Of a stretch of DNA of 64,000 bases, positions 44,605 through 54,220 are shown in pieces. Position numbers and translations under genes: made by a program. Origin of the DNA: Lutimonas zeaxanthinifaciens (GTDB lineage Bacteria > Bacteroidota > Bacteroidia > Flavobacteriales > Flavobacteriaceae); NCBI RefSeq assembly GCF_030503675.1, contig NZ_CP129964.1, positions 2,728,001 through 2,792,000 on the forward strand, in the 5' to 3' direction. Numbering within the stretch: position 1 is the stretch's first letter; every line of letters starts with the position of its first letter. Under the pieces are notes generated by a model that was given only the letters and a program-made list of their open reading frames with translations, searched no databases and had not been told where the DNA came from.

Positions 44605-46068
44605 CTATTTATTCAGTTCAGTTAATATTTGTTTTGTAATTACAAAGTCGTCAAACCCGGTTTTTTCGTTACCTATGATCTGATATGTTTCATGCCCTTT
44701 CCCTGCAACCAAAATGATATCTCCTTCATTTGCGAGCTTACAGGCCGTTTTTATTGCTTGTTTTCTATCAACTATGGTTATGGTTTTTTTGTAATTCTCG
44801 GGCCTCACTCCGGCTTCCACTTCCTTCAATATCTCCTCAGGATCTTCACTTCTGGGGTTGTCAGAAGTAAACACTACCTGATTGCTTAAACTTGAAGCGA
44901 TATTTCCCATTTTTGGTCTTTTGGCTTTGTCTCTGTCTCCACCACAACCAACAACAGTGATCACCTGTTCGTTAAAAGTTCGGATGGAATTTATTGTTTC
45001 AAGCACGTTCTTAAGGGCATCAGGCGTATGGGCATAATCAATAATTGCATTTATTCCGCCTTTTGAGATGGCATGCTGAAAACGACCTGAAACATTCTCA
45101 AGCTCACTCAGGACCCTCAGGTTTTCATATCTGTCCATACCGATGATATCAGAACAGGCGTAGATAGCCAAAAGGTTGTAAGCATTGAATGTGCCAATTA
45201 ATTTGGTCCATACCTCCTGCCCGTCAATATTTAAAAGAAGCCCGTTAAACTGATTTTCTATGATCCTTGCCTTATAATCAGCTTCTGTCTTCAAGGCATA
45301 TGAGAATTTCTTCGCCCGCGTGTTTTGAAGCATCACCTGGCCGTTTTTATCATCAATATTCACAAGTGCAAATGACTGAGGAGAAAGATGATCGAAGAAT
45401 GATTTTTTTACATCACGATACTCCGCAAAAGTTTTGTGATAATCTAAATGATCATGGGTTAAATTCGTAAAAATCCCCCCCTTGAAGTTTAAACCTGCCG
45501 TCCTTTTCTGATGGATACCATGTGAACTCACCTCCATAAAACAATGGCTGACACCCAGATCGGCCATTTCTCGCAAAACCCTATTAATGGTGAGGGAATC
45601 GGGAGTAGTATGAGTTGCATCGATTTCCTTTTCCCCGATCACAACTTTTATAGTCGAAATCAAACCGCTTTTAAAACCTGCTTTTTTAAACTGTTCAGCA
45701 AGAAGGGTGGCAATTGTAGTTTTTCCGTTCGTTCCGGTAACGCCCACCAGCGTAAGCTCCTCCGAAGGATTATCGTAAAAATTTGCAGCTAAAATTGCCA
45801 GGGCTTCATCGCTGTCCTTCACTCTGACAAAGGTCACTTCTTCATTTATTTTGACAGGAAACTCCTGACATATGACAACTTTGGCTCCATCCTGAATTGC
45901 CTTTTCAATAAATTGATGACCATCAAACCGTAGTCCTTTTTGAGCGACAAAAACTGAATCGGCGCTGATCTTTCTCGAATCGAATTCAAGGGCACGCACC
46001 GGAACATCAGTAGAACCACTTACCGACTCTACGGATACCCCATATAATATGTCTCTTAAATTCTTCAA
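44605..46068 (-). CDS. murE: UDP-MurNAc-L-Ala-D-Glu:meso-diaminopimelate ligase MurE
   Basis: The 487-residue cytoplasmic ligase adds meso-diaminopimelate to the stem peptide. It has the P-loop VGVTGTNGKTTIATLLA (about 108-124), the HTTPDS and SSHGIHQKR segments, IIDYAHTPDALKN, the diaminopimelate-selecting FTSDNPRSEDPEEI and a C-terminal AGKGHETYQ. All Mur-ligase motifs are intact, which contrasts with its paralogue murD. It follows ftsI by one base and precedes mraY by nine. Confidence 0.96.
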   Translation of the reverse strand: MKNLRDILYGVSVESVSGSTDVPVRALEFDSRKISADSVFVAQKGLRFDGHQFIEKAIQDGAKVVICQEFPVKINEEVTFVRVKDSDEALAILAANFYDNPSEELTLVGVTGTNGKTTIATLLAEQFKKAGFKSGLISTIKVVIGEKEIDATHTTPDSLTINRVLREMADLGVSHCFMEVSSHGIHQKRTAGLNFKGGIFTNLTHDHLDYHKTFAEYRDVKKSFFDHLSPQSFALVNIDDKNGQVMLQNTRAKKFSYALKTEADYKARIIENQFNGLLLNIDGQEVWTKLIGTFNAYNLLAIYACSDIIGMDRYENLRVLSELENVSGRFQHAISKGGINAIIDYAHTPDALKNVLETINSIRTFNEQVITVVGCGGDRDKAKRPKMGNIASSLSNQVVFTSDNPRSEDPEEILKEVEAGVRPENYKKTITIVDRKQAIKTACKLANEGDIILVAGKGHETYQIIGNEKTGFDDFVITKQILTELNK

Positions 46069-46069
46069 C

Positions 46070-48046
46070 CTATGATAATTCTAATTGTATGGTTTCTCCT
46101 TTTTTTAATTCCGAACCTGCTTTGACCGATTGTGATTTAACCTTACCAATACCCGAAATCCGGACCTTTAAGCCCATATTCTCTAATAGTGAAACCGCAT
46201 CCATTCCTGGCATGTCCCTCACATCCGGCATTTTTGTAAAAGTTTCATTAGCCTTTGCATAATAACGGCTATAAGCCTTGTCAACAGAAGCATACTCATC
46301 ATCAAATGAAACTTCCTCTTCTATAGGGGTGTCTGTATAGATTTTTCTGGCGATTCTTTCAAAAACAGGAGCGGCAACTACGTTTCCGTAATAACCCTTC
46401 TTCTTATTGGGTTTATGAATCACCACAATGCATGAATATTTAGGTTCATCTGCGGGGAAATAACCCACGAAAGAAGAAATATACTTGGTGTCATCCGTCC
46501 AGTATTCAGTCTGGCAGGTTCCTGTTTTTCCGGCCATTGAAAAGTTAGGGTCATAAATATTATCAGCAGTTCCCCTTTTAACAACATTCAGCATCATTTC
46601 CTTTACCTTATCTATTGTCTCCTGAGAGCATACCTGAGGATGAATGATTTCCTTTTCAAATTTAGTAACCACATTACTCTGATCTCGGATCTCCTTTACA
46701 AAACGAGGTTTAACCATTTCACCATTATTGGCAATTGCATTGTAAAAAGTCAAGGTTTGCAGTGGCGTAAAAGACACACCATAACCATAAGCCATCCAAG
46801 GCAGTGACAAACCATTCCAGTTCTCTTTATCATTTGGTTGTGGTATCTTAGGCTCTCCTTCACCTTTTATTGGAAGCCCGATCTTCTGGCCTACTTTCAT
46901 TCTTTCCAGACCCTTAATAAATTTTTCAGGATTTTCTCCATAGTGTTTATTGATAATCTTGACGATCCCTACATTTGAGGAAACCTCAAAGACCCTGGAG
47001 GCAGATATTTCTCCATAACCCCCATGATGGGAATCTCTTACCGGCTTTCCGTGAAAACGTATAACACCTTTTTCCGTGTCAATGACTTCTGAAGTATCAA
47101 TGACCTTATCCTCCAACGCCACAACCATGCCCATCAATTTGAAAGTAGAGCCTGGTTCATGAGATTCATAAATTGCGTAGTTTCGTTGCTCAAAATAAGT
47201 TCCTTTAGACGTTCTTCCCAGATTGGATATGGCTTTGATCTCACCGGTTTTGGTCTCCATAACAACTACAGATCCATGATCGGCCTCAAACTTCTCAAGC
47301 TGACCTAAAAGTGCATGATGTGCAACATCCTGAATTTTAAGATCCAGGGTCGTAATGATATCTTTGCCGTCTATAGGCTCAATTTCATTGTTGTCATTTA
47401 AAGGCTTCCATTGACCTTTGGCGATCTTTTGTTTTAGCCGCTTTCCTTTCTTTCCTCGTAAAAATTCATAAAAACTGCCTTCAATACCTACCCTTCCGCG
47501 ATAATCATCATAACCAACAGCCCGTTCTGCAATCTTACCAATCGGATGTTCTCTTACCGTTCGCTGTTCAATGATCAATCCTCCACGATAGGTCCCCAGC
47601 TCAAAAATTGGAAACTTCTTTAATCGTTGATATTCATTATAACTCAGGTTTCTGGTTATAAAAAGGTACCTGTTCTTGTTAATACGTGCCTTTCTGATCT
47701 TGTTTTCATAATATCCGGCTGATTTACCGAGCATTTCCGACAAGGCAACCGACAAATCCTTTATCCCTTCCTCAAAATCAGTGTCGGAAATGGTGACCGC
47801 ATCCATTCTGACATCAAATCTTGAAACCGAAGTTGCGAGAAGACTCCCGTCTGAAGTGTAAACACTTCCTCGATTAGCCGCAATCTCAAAAGTTTTTACT
47901 GTACCCTGTTCAGCTTCGACCCTGTACAAGTCACCCTCAAAATGTTCGATCTCGATAAGCTTATAGATGATCGCCATAGCAAACAAGAACAAAAACCCGG
48001 TCAACAGGTATAACTTATTTAATATTTGCTTCTTTTCAACAGCCAT
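46070..48046 (-). CDS. ftsI: Septal penicillin-binding protein with PASTA domain (FtsI/PBP3-like)
   Basis: The 658-residue protein has a short cytoplasmic start and one membrane helix (LYLLTGFLFLFAMAIIYKLIE), a dimerisation domain, and the transpeptidase domain with GSTFKLMG (SxxK serine), SSNVGIV (SxN) and MAGKTGTCQ (KTG). The last 55 residues (MPDVRDMPGMDAVSLLENMGLKV...) form one PASTA domain. It cross-links septal peptidoglycan with FtsW. It follows the ftsL-like gene by one base. Confidence 0.93.
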   Translation of the reverse strand: MAVEKKQILNKLYLLTGFLFLFAMAIIYKLIEIEHFEGDLYRVEAEQGTVKTFEIAANRGSVYTSDGSLLATSVSRFDVRMDAVTISDTDFEEGIKDLSVALSEMLGKSAGYYENKIRKARINKNRYLFITRNLSYNEYQRLKKFPIFELGTYRGGLIIEQRTVREHPIGKIAERAVGYDDYRGRVGIEGSFYEFLRGKKGKRLKQKIAKGQWKPLNDNNEIEPIDGKDIITTLDLKIQDVAHHALLGQLEKFEADHGSVVVMETKTGEIKAISNLGRTSKGTYFEQRNYAIYESHEPGSTFKLMGMVVALEDKVIDTSEVIDTEKGVIRFHGKPVRDSHHGGYGEISASRVFEVSSNVGIVKIINKHYGENPEKFIKGLERMKVGQKIGLPIKGEGEPKIPQPNDKENWNGLSLPWMAYGYGVSFTPLQTLTFYNAIANNGEMVKPRFVKEIRDQSNVVTKFEKEIIHPQVCSQETIDKVKEMMLNVVKRGTADNIYDPNFSMAGKTGTCQTEYWTDDTKYISSFVGYFPADEPKYSCIVVIHKPNKKKGYYGNVVAAPVFERIARKIYTDTPIEEEVSFDDEYASVDKAYSRYYAKANETFTKMPDVRDMPGMDAVSLLENMGLKVRISGIGKVKSQSVKAGSELKKGETIQLELS

Positions 48047-48047
48047 T

Positions 48048-48374
48048 TTACTTGTTTACAATCACTTTGATTTTCTGAGGAGGAATCTGCGACACATAAA
48101 GCCCTTCTTCTTCCAGTCTTTTTGAAATACTGGATTCCATTTTCAGCTTCATCAGATCCGATCGGGTGGCAACAAATTCAGAATAAAGCTTTCGCTTCTC
48201 TTTATTAAGGGAGGAAATCTTTTGAACCTTCTTGTCAATTTGATGAGAACTTGTGATCATCAGCAAAGCCAGAAAGGTGAGGAATATGATAAATCCCCAA
48301 TTCTTTTTCGCGTCCTCATCTACCAAAAACTTCCCTTTGAGGATATTGTATAAGGTTTGCTTGACTTTCGACAT
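48048..48374 (-). CDS. FtsL-like divisome protein
   Basis: A 108-residue single-pass membrane protein: cytoplasmic N-terminus of about 27 residues, helix FIIFLTFLALLMITSSH, then a periplasmic coiled coil (QIDKKVQKISSLNKEKRKL, continuing to about residue 95). Its position between rsmH and ftsI matches ftsL of other bacteria, although FtsL sequences are poorly conserved. It probably forms a complex with FtsQ and a FtsB-like protein. Confidence 0.8.
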   Translation of the reverse strand: MSKVKQTLYNILKGKFLVDEDAKKNWGFIIFLTFLALLMITSSHQIDKKVQKISSLNKEKRKLYSEFVATRSDLMKLKMESSISKRLEEEGLYVSQIPPQKIKVIVNK

Positions 48375-48397
48375 GTTACGTTGTGAAACTGATTTGA

Positions 48398-49306
48398 TTA
48401 ATTTTTCTCTGCTATTCTTAATTTGGCACTTCGGGCCCTGTTGTTTTTCTTTATTTCTTCCTTTGTAGGAACGATTAACTTCCCTACTTTTTTAAACGGA
48501 ACACTTACATTTCCGTAAAAATCCTTTTCCGGCTCTCCTTCAAACAATCCGGTTTGAATAAATCGCTTTACCAACCTGTCTTCGAGTGAGTGATACGAAA
48601 TCACACTTAATCTTCCTCCGGAAACCAGCAATTCGGGTGTTTGGACTAAAAACTCTTTCAACACCTCCATCTCTTGATTGACTTCTATTCTGACAGCCTG
48701 AAAAATCTGAGCCAGTATTTTATGCTCTTTTGCTTTTGGCAAATACCTCTTCAATACCTCCTTTAGCTCAAAACTCGTTTTTATTTCCTCCTCAGATCTC
48801 GCCTGAACAATCTCTCTGGCTAAAACTCTTGAATTCCTGAGCTCACCATACTGAAACAAGACATTTGACAATTCCTGCTCCCCATACTCATTAATTACTT
48901 CAAAAGCAGAGAGTGAATCATTTATATTCATCCTCATATCCAGTTCGGCATCAAATCGAGTCGAAAAGCCTCTTTCAGCACTATCAAACTGATGTGATGA
49001 GACTCCTAAGTCTGCCAGAATGCCATCTACCTTTTTCACACCGTGAAACCTGAGAAACCGACTAATAAATCTGAAATTCTCATTGATCAACACAAAACGA
49101 TCATCCTCCAATTCATTCTTCACCGCATCTTCGTCCTGATCAAAAGCAAACAGCCTACCTTCTTCCCCAAGTCTTTTTAAAATTTCTGTGGAATGACCTC
49201 CCCCTCCGAAGGTCACATCCACATAAACCCCATTAGGCTTTATTTTTAGACCATCAACACTTTCAAAGAGCAAGACCGGGTCATGATAACTCATCGTCGC
49301 CATCAT
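48398..49306 (-). CDS. rsmH: 16S rRNA (cytosine-1402-N4) methyltransferase RsmH
   Basis: The 302-residue SAM-dependent enzyme methylates C1402 of 16S rRNA. It has the N-terminal YHDPVLLFESVDGL, the SAM-binding VDVTFGGGGHSTEIL (about 28-42), GILADLGVSSHQFDSAERGFS and a C-terminal SYHSLEDRLVKRFI. It overlaps mraZ by 26 bp if started at 49306. An in-frame ATG at 49294 is also possible. Confidence 0.95.
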   Translation of the reverse strand: MMATMSYHDPVLLFESVDGLKIKPNGVYVDVTFGGGGHSTEILKRLGEEGRLFAFDQDEDAVKNELEDDRFVLINENFRFISRFLRFHGVKKVDGILADLGVSSHQFDSAERGFSTRFDAELDMRMNINDSLSAFEVINEYGEQELSNVLFQYGELRNSRVLAREIVQARSEEEIKTSFELKEVLKRYLPKAKEHKILAQIFQAVRIEVNQEMEVLKEFLVQTPELLVSGGRLSVISYHSLEDRLVKRFIQTGLFEGEPEKDFYGNVSVPFKKVGKLIVPTKEEIKKNNRARSAKLRIAEKN

Positions 49307-49754
49307 TTACATTACCCATCACATCCTCGGCAAGATCCGCGAAATCGATCGCAGCATCATCAATAGCTTTTTCATATCTGTCCTTATCCCATATTTCTAT
49401 AATGTTCACTGATGAAGAAAGAACCACCTCCTTGGTGATTCCAGAGAACATATGAAGATCCTTAGGGATAAGCATTCTACCGGAAGCATCAAGTTCTATA
49501 ACCTTTACTCCCGCTGTAAACCTTCTTATAAAATCATTATTCTTTTTGACAAAGCGATTTAACTTATTCACTTTGGCCATCATGGCATTCCATTCGCTCA
49601 TCGGGTACAACTCGAGACAAGGTTGAAAAACTGAGCGTTTTAAAACAAATCCTTCCTGTAGTATGCTGGATAATTGCTTTTTAAGCGGAGACGGCAGCAT
49701 CAGACGTCCTTTGACATCAGATTTACATTCGTATGTTCCAATTAAATTTACCAC
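49281..49754 (-). CDS. mraZ: MraZ transcriptional regulator
   Basis: The 157-residue DNA-binding protein represses the division cluster in other bacteria by binding repeats near its own promoter. It has two SpoVT/AbrB-like halves: IGTYECKSDVKGRLMLPSPLK and, in the second half, VIELDASGRMLIPKDLHMF. The frame is open to an ATG at 49805, but that codon lies upstream of the -7 promoter element (49784-49791) and cannot be in the transcript. A GTG at 49754 gives the family's N-terminus (VVNLIGTYECK, first V being the start Met). It is the first gene of a 13-kb run to ftsZ. Confidence 0.9.
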   Translation of the reverse strand: MVNLIGTYECKSDVKGRLMLPSPLKKQLSSILQEGFVLKRSVFQPCLELYPMSEWNAMMAKVNKLNRFVKKNNDFIRRFTAGVKVIELDASGRMLIPKDLHMFSGITKEVVLSSSVNIIEIWDKDRYEKAIDDAAIDFADLAEDVMGNVNDGDDELS

Positions 49755-49783
49755 TTTTACCCCACTAATTTGAAATACATTCA

Positions 49784-49791
49784 CAAATATA
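49784..49791 (-). promoter_or_regulatory. Promoter -7 element of the division cluster
   Basis: The minus strand reads TATATTTG, an exact TAnnTTTG match. The -33 region falls inside the repeats at 49801-49825, with TGG where TTTG would be, about 20 bases away. Confidence 0.65.
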
Positions 49792-49800
49792 TGGATTTTT

Positions 49801-49825
49801 ACCACTTTTTACCATTTTTTACCAC
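49801..49825 (-). promoter_or_regulatory. Three 10-bp direct repeats, probable MraZ operator
   Basis: On the minus strand the pentamers GTGGT, ATGGT and GTGGT (at 49821-49825, 49811-49815 and 49801-49805) are each separated by AAAAA. MraZ of E. coli and others binds three TGGG-type repeats with five-base spacers just upstream of mraZ, and the spacing here is identical. The repeats lie at the -33 position, so bound MraZ would block polymerase. A partial further copy (GTGGGG and GTGGT) lies near the GTG start with 11-base spacing. Confidence 0.75.
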
Positions 49826-49984
49826 TTTGTTGATAACTTTCTTTATATTCGCGTAAATGACTGATTAATGGACACTTAAATGCAGAGTGGTTTTTTTCTA
49901 GAAAATAATTGGAACAAATGAAGAGAAAATTAGTACTTTGAAACAAATTATATAAATTTGCAAATTGTAAAGAAATTATCTTTA

Positions 49985-50752
49985 ATGAAATACACCCTCA
50001 AACAAGAAAATGGTTATTCTTATCTGGAATCCGGAGAAGGAACGCCTTTGATCATATTGCACGGACTCATGGGAAATTTGAGTAATTTCGATGGAGTTTT
50101 TGATCACTTTTCTGATTTGGGCTATCAGGTCATCATGCCTGAATTACCAATCTACACCTTGCCGCTTTTAAAGACCAACGTTAAAAATCTATCTAAGTTT
50201 ATCAAAGACTTTGTAAAATTTAAAGGTCTTGACAAGTATATCCTGATGGGTAATTCACTTGGAGGGCATATTGCTCTTTTTCATACCAAACTGAACCCAA
50301 AAAATGTAAGTGGCCTTGTCCTTACAGGAAGTTCCGGACTCTATGAAAACTCCATGGGAGAAAGTTATCCTAAGAGAGGGGACTATGATTATATAAAGAA
50401 AAAGGCTCAGGACGTATTTTACGATCCTGCAATTGCAACAAAGGAAGTGGTTGATGATGTTTTTGAAACGCTGAATAACCGAAATAAACTTATCAGAACC
50501 ATTGCAATAGCCAAGAGTGCAATTCGCCATAATATGGCCAAGGATCTGCCTGAAATGAACTTGCCGACCTGTTTGATCTGGGGGAAAAACGATACAGTGA
50601 CACCTCCTGATGTCGCTGAAGAGTTTCATAAACTATTACCTAATTCTGAACTCCACTGGATAGATAAATGCGGACACGCGCCCATGATGGAAACTCCGGA
50701 AGAGTTTAACAGATTACTGGAGCCCTGGTTGACAAAAAACTTTAAACCCTGA
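49985..50752 (+). CDS. Alpha/beta-hydrolase fold protein
   Basis: A 255-residue cytoplasmic protein. Canonical motifs are LIILHGLMGNLSNFDGVF (oxyanion region), ILMGNSLGGHIALFH (nucleophile Ser) and a C-terminal DKCGHAPMMETPEEF (catalytic His), with an Asp in CLIWGKNDTVTP. It belongs to the C-C-bond hydrolase/lactonase-like clan, and the substrate is unknown. The open frame reaches a TTG at 49958, but ATG 49985 gives the family-like start. It lies nine bases before ysxC and is transcribed with it, divergently from the mraZ operon. Confidence 0.85.
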   Translation: MKYTLKQENGYSYLESGEGTPLIILHGLMGNLSNFDGVFDHFSDLGYQVIMPELPIYTLPLLKTNVKNLSKFIKDFVKFKGLDKYILMGNSLGGHIALFHTKLNPKNVSGLVLTGSSGLYENSMGESYPKRGDYDYIKKKAQDVFYDPAIATKEVVDDVFETLNNRNKLIRTIAIAKSAIRHNMAKDLPEMNLPTCLIWGKNDTVTPPDVAEEFHKLLPNSELHWIDKCGHAPMMETPEEFNRLLEPWLTKNFKP

Positions 50753-50761
50753 CACTTTCCT

Positions 50762-51370
50762 GTGAAGATTAAATCAGCGGAATTCGTTATCAGTAATACG
50801 GATGTTTTTAAATGTCCGAAGGAAAATCTGCCTGAATATGCATTTATTGGAAGATCGAATGTAGGTAAATCTTCCCTCATCAATATGCTTACTGATCATA
50901 AAAACCTTGCCAAAACCTCAGGAAAACCAGGTAAAACGCAGCTGATAAATCATTTTATTATCAATAAAAGCTGGTTTTTAGTGGATTTGCCGGGATACGG
51001 TTACGCTTCTGTTTCCAAAGACAAAAGAAAAGGATTTCAAAAATTCATCAAAGATTATTTTAATAAACGGATGCAGCTGGCTTGTACCTTTGTTCTGATC
51101 GACAGTCGTCATAAACCCCAAAAAATTGATCTGGAATTTATGGAGTATTTAGGTGTGAACGGAATTCCATTTTGTATTGTATTTACCAAAGCGGATAAAC
51201 TTAATGCCTCCAGTCTGCCTAAAAATATCGAAGCCTACAAAAAGGAATTACTGAATACCTGGGAAGAATTGCCTACTTATTTCATCTCCTCTTCAAGTGA
51301 TAAAAGAGGGAGGGATGATATCCTCAGTTTTATCGAAGATGTCAATTTCCAGGTTACTCAGAAGAATTAA
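50762..51370 (+). CDS. ysxC: Ribosome biogenesis GTPase YsxC/EngB
   Basis: The 202-residue GTPase is essential in many bacteria and helps assemble the large ribosomal subunit. The GTPase motifs are G1 [16 protein letters not shown]3 [12 protein letters not shown] and G4 FTKADKL, with the G5-like ISSSSD near the end. The start codon is GTG at 50762, the only one that gives the full family N-terminus ([12 protein letters not shown]). The gene starts nine bases after the hydrolase stop. Confidence 0.95.
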   Translation: MKIKSAEFVISNTDVFKCPKENLPEYAFIGRSNVGKSSLINMLTDHKNLAKTSGKPGKTQLINHFIINKSWFLVDLPGYGYASVSKDKRKGFQKFIKDYFNKRMQLACTFVLIDSRHKPQKIDLEFMEYLGVNGIPFCIVFTKADKLNASSLPKNIEAYKKELLNTWEELPTYFISSSSDKRGRDDILSFIEDVNFQVTQKN

Positions 51371-51390
51371 TCTCAAACATATGGAAACCC

Positions 51391-51855
51391 TTATTGTTGT
51401 CCGTGCATTTCCTGAGCATGCGCTGCGAACCATTCCGGCTCTTCCAGCTCATTTTCATAGATATACCTCGCTATCTTAAATAAATCCTCGCTTTTAAAAT
51501 CCTGTTTTGGCATCGGACCAAAGCGATCAATTGCACCTCTCATGATACCCTCTTCTTTCTTGGGATCAACCGACCACTTCACCATCCCTTCTATGAAATC
51601 TTCTTTGTTTTTATACCTTCTTTGGTAACGCATTTTTACGGCCGCCATGGGTGGCGCCAAAATACTGTCATGAGAATCTGAAATCGGGCTGTGACAAATG
51701 TAGCAGTGCTTTTTAAGCAGGAAAAGCCCCTCTTTATTTATTTCACTTATTGATGCATTAAGTGGCTTGGAAACTTCTTTTGAGCTCTTACCTGTATCGC
51801 CACATGAAGTCAAATAGAATAAACAAAAAATGAATATTATCAGATTCCGTAACAT
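51391..51855 (-). CDS. Mono-haem cytochrome c lipoprotein
   Basis: From ATG 51855 the precursor has 154 residues with a lipoprotein signal (IIFIFCLFYLTSC, Cys18). A single haem site is CYICHS (residues about 51-56), and a later GPMP phrase offers the axial methionine, the layout of a class I cytochrome c domain. It would carry electrons at the periplasmic face. The frame is open to 52092, but the extra residues include the region opposite the neighbouring divergent gene and are not used. The stop is 20 bp from that of ysxC. Confidence 0.8.
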   Translation of the reverse strand: MLRNLIIFIFCLFYLTSCGDTGKSSKEVSKPLNASISEINKEGLFLLKKHCYICHSPISDSHDSILAPPMAAVKMRYQRRYKNKEDFIEGMVKWSVDPKKEEGIMRGAIDRFGPMPKQDFKSEDLFKIARYIYENELEEPEWFAAHAQEMHGQQ

Positions 51856-52002
51856 AAATTTTAAATTAAAATGAGTGGTAAAATTAAAAAGAACTTCCGT
51901 CTTATTGAGGCCTGAATGTGTTACCTGGGTCACTAATGAAATTTGCTGTTTACGAAAAATTAGAGACGTATAAATTCGTATTTTTACCGCGAAATAAAAT
52001 GC

Positions 52003-52710
52003 ATGAAACGCAGTACAAAAGATAATCTCCAGGTTCTTTATGAAGACAATCATTTGCTGGTGGTCAACAAGCGAGTTGGGGATATTGTTCAAGGTGATAA
52101 GACCGGAGACAAACCACTGAGCGAAGTGGTCAAGGAATATCTAGCCGAAAAATATCAGAAACCGGGAAAGGTATTTCTTGGCGTCGTTCATCGGCTCGAC
52201 CGGCCTACAACAGGTATTGTGATCTTTGCCAGGACCAGTAAAGCCCTGGAGAGAATGAACAAAATGCTGCGGGATAAAAAAATCAATAAAACCTATTGGG
52301 CCCTAGTCGAGGGAGTTCCTGACATAAAGAAAGATACGCTGGAGCACTACTTGAAAAAGAATCCCAAAAACAACAAATCGACAGCCTTTCCGAAAGCTTC
52401 GACCGGTACTAAAAAAGCCATTTTACATTATACGGTTCTATTAGAACTTGATCGCTACAGTTTACTGGAAATCAATTTAGAAACGGGGAGGCATCACCAG
52501 ATCAGGACTCAATTATCTGTAATCGGAAATCCCATAAAAGGGGATTTAAAATATGGCAGCAAAAGGTCAAACAAAGATGGAGGCATTAACCTTCACGCCG
52601 TAAAAATTGATTTTCTTCATCCGGTAAAAAAGGAGAAAATATCTTTGGAAGCCCCGAGGCCGTCCGAAGTTTTATGGGAAATCTGCGATTCAAAAATGCT
52701 GAATTCCTGA
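52003..52710 (+). CDS. RluA-family RNA pseudouridine synthase
   Basis: A 235-residue enzyme that isomerises uridine in RNA. It has the catalytic Asp in VVHRLDRPTTGIVIF (about residues 64-78), the EGVPDIKKDTLEHYL middle segment and LLEINLETGRHHQIRTQL near the end. No S4 RNA-binding domain is present, so it is a short member, and the target base is unknown. It begins at ATG 52003, divergent from the cytochrome lipoprotein and convergent with the LamB-type porin, 25 bp apart. Confidence 0.9.
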   Translation: MKRSTKDNLQVLYEDNHLLVVNKRVGDIVQGDKTGDKPLSEVVKEYLAEKYQKPGKVFLGVVHRLDRPTTGIVIFARTSKALERMNKMLRDKKINKTYWALVEGVPDIKKDTLEHYLKKNPKNNKSTAFPKASTGTKKAILHYTVLLELDRYSLLEINLETGRHHQIRTQLSVIGNPIKGDLKYGSKRSNKDGGINLHAVKIDFLHPVKKEKISLEAPRPSEVLWEICDSKMLNS

Positions 52711-52735
52711 GTATAAAATTGACAATATCAGGCTT

Positions 52736-54199
52736 TTAATTCCAGATCCACCATTCAACCTTTACTCCAAAATAGTAACCCCATCTTTTAGGGCCCGTTG
52801 CCTCCAGATACGGAGAATAAAGTGATTCCATGGCGAAATCATTATACCTCGCGGCAGAAGCTACAAATCGAATGTGGGGCCTGGCCCAGACATCCCGCTG
52901 ACCAGTGGGAACATAAACCGGCGCTACGCTAAATTTAAGCATACTTGCCCAAGGGTTCTCACCATCCTTACGCTGGGAATAATTGACCTCTGTAAGTAAA
53001 TGGAAATAATCTGAAAGGTAATGCTGATTCCTTACTCCAACGGTAAAATCGATTTTACGATTGTATACCTCCCTCCCAAAATACGTTTTTGAAAGCCCGT
53101 TCGTGTCTGCGGCTCCTTTGCTGTTTGTAAAAATCACATAGCCATTGAGGGAGTATCGATCTGAAAAATTTAAAACCGTATGATTCACCAAGGCAAGGGA
53201 ATAAGCTCCCTGAAAGTTTCTTGCAATTGTATCAGGAGCTCCGTAAGTAAGCCAGGTTTTGGACAATCCTCCATCACCACCATTGGCAATCCCTGTTCCA
53301 TATCTTAAGGAAAAATCATTAAAGGAACCTGATTTCAGTTTCTTTATTTTATGCTGATGTTTTGCTCCAATGACAAATCCGTAATCGGAAGGAAAGTTAT
53401 AGAGTTCCGCTATACTGTCATTTTCGACGTCACCGTCAGCGTCTGCCATTCTGTGAAATTCACCCAATAAGGTGATCGCATTATTTTCATTAATATCAAT
53501 ATCCTGCTCCCCAACCAAAACAACTCTTTGTCTGAGCTCGGCACTTGGTGTACCCGTTTTAATATTCAGATAAAAATAGGGTGGTAGTGTAGAGGTTGTG
53601 TCTGTAGAAGCGACAAATACCGTGGACAATCGTGTCTTTTTAAATTCAACTCCAAACCCGGCTCCGGAATGATCATTGAAATAAAAGTGATCAGCAATAT
53701 GAACATCGGGACCTCGGTAAAGCCTCGAACCTGCCCAGATACTAACATCTGAACCCTTGATATTTCTGGCTTCTACAAAAATTTCAGGCATTGAAAATCC
53801 CAAGCCGCCAATACTCGAAGAGGTACTGTTGGCAAAACTGGCCACCCCTGTGGTATATACAGATAATCTAATCTGAGCGTAAATGATGGTATCATCTCCC
53901 TCTTTTGGCGTAAAATTGAAATTAGGCGCCACCTCCAGATAATCCTGTTCCTCCAACCTGCCTCCAATACTTCCCATATTATTGAGATTTAACCTACGGC
54001 CAATCGAACCTCCATTCTCAAAAGACCAGTCTACCCCAGCTCTTCCGTATGATCCTATTGAAACTTGTTTGTTGGTTGATATCTGATACTGTATCTGAGC
54101 GCTGGAAGTGAAGCTGAAGGCAATGGAGAACACACAGAATATTACAAGTGCTGTAAGACAGGGTTTTTCCTTAGATAAAGGGTCTGGTTTGGAGAACAT
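52736..54199 (-). CDS. LamB-type carbohydrate-selective porin
   Basis: A 487-residue outer-membrane precursor with a signal peptide (VIFCVFSIAFSFTSSAQ). The mature protein is rich in aromatic beta-strand patterns. The phrase VSIWAGSRLYRGPDVHIADHFYFNDHSGAGFGVEF near residue 160 (written in parts: WAGSRLYRGPDVHIADHF and GAGFGVEF) matches the signature of the maltoporin family, and the C-terminus ends with tryptophan-rich WWIWN. It would pass sugars across the outer membrane. No sugar-use genes flank it, so the sugar is unknown. It has its own promoter. Confidence 0.8.
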   Translation of the reverse strand: MFSKPDPLSKEKPCLTALVIFCVFSIAFSFTSSAQIQYQISTNKQVSIGSYGRAGVDWSFENGGSIGRRLNLNNMGSIGGRLEEQDYLEVAPNFNFTPKEGDDTIIYAQIRLSVYTTGVASFANSTSSSIGGLGFSMPEIFVEARNIKGSDVSIWAGSRLYRGPDVHIADHFYFNDHSGAGFGVEFKKTRLSTVFVASTDTTSTLPPYFYLNIKTGTPSAELRQRVVLVGEQDIDINENNAITLLGEFHRMADADGDVENDSIAELYNFPSDYGFVIGAKHQHKIKKLKSGSFNDFSLRYGTGIANGGDGGLSKTWLTYGAPDTIARNFQGAYSLALVNHTVLNFSDRYSLNGYVIFTNSKGAADTNGLSKTYFGREVYNRKIDFTVGVRNQHYLSDYFHLLTEVNYSQRKDGENPWASMLKFSVAPVYVPTGQRDVWARPHIRFVASAARYNDFAMESLYSPYLEATGPKRWGYYFGVKVEWWIWN

Positions 54200-54220
54200 A
54201 ACTGAGGGATTAGTGATAGT

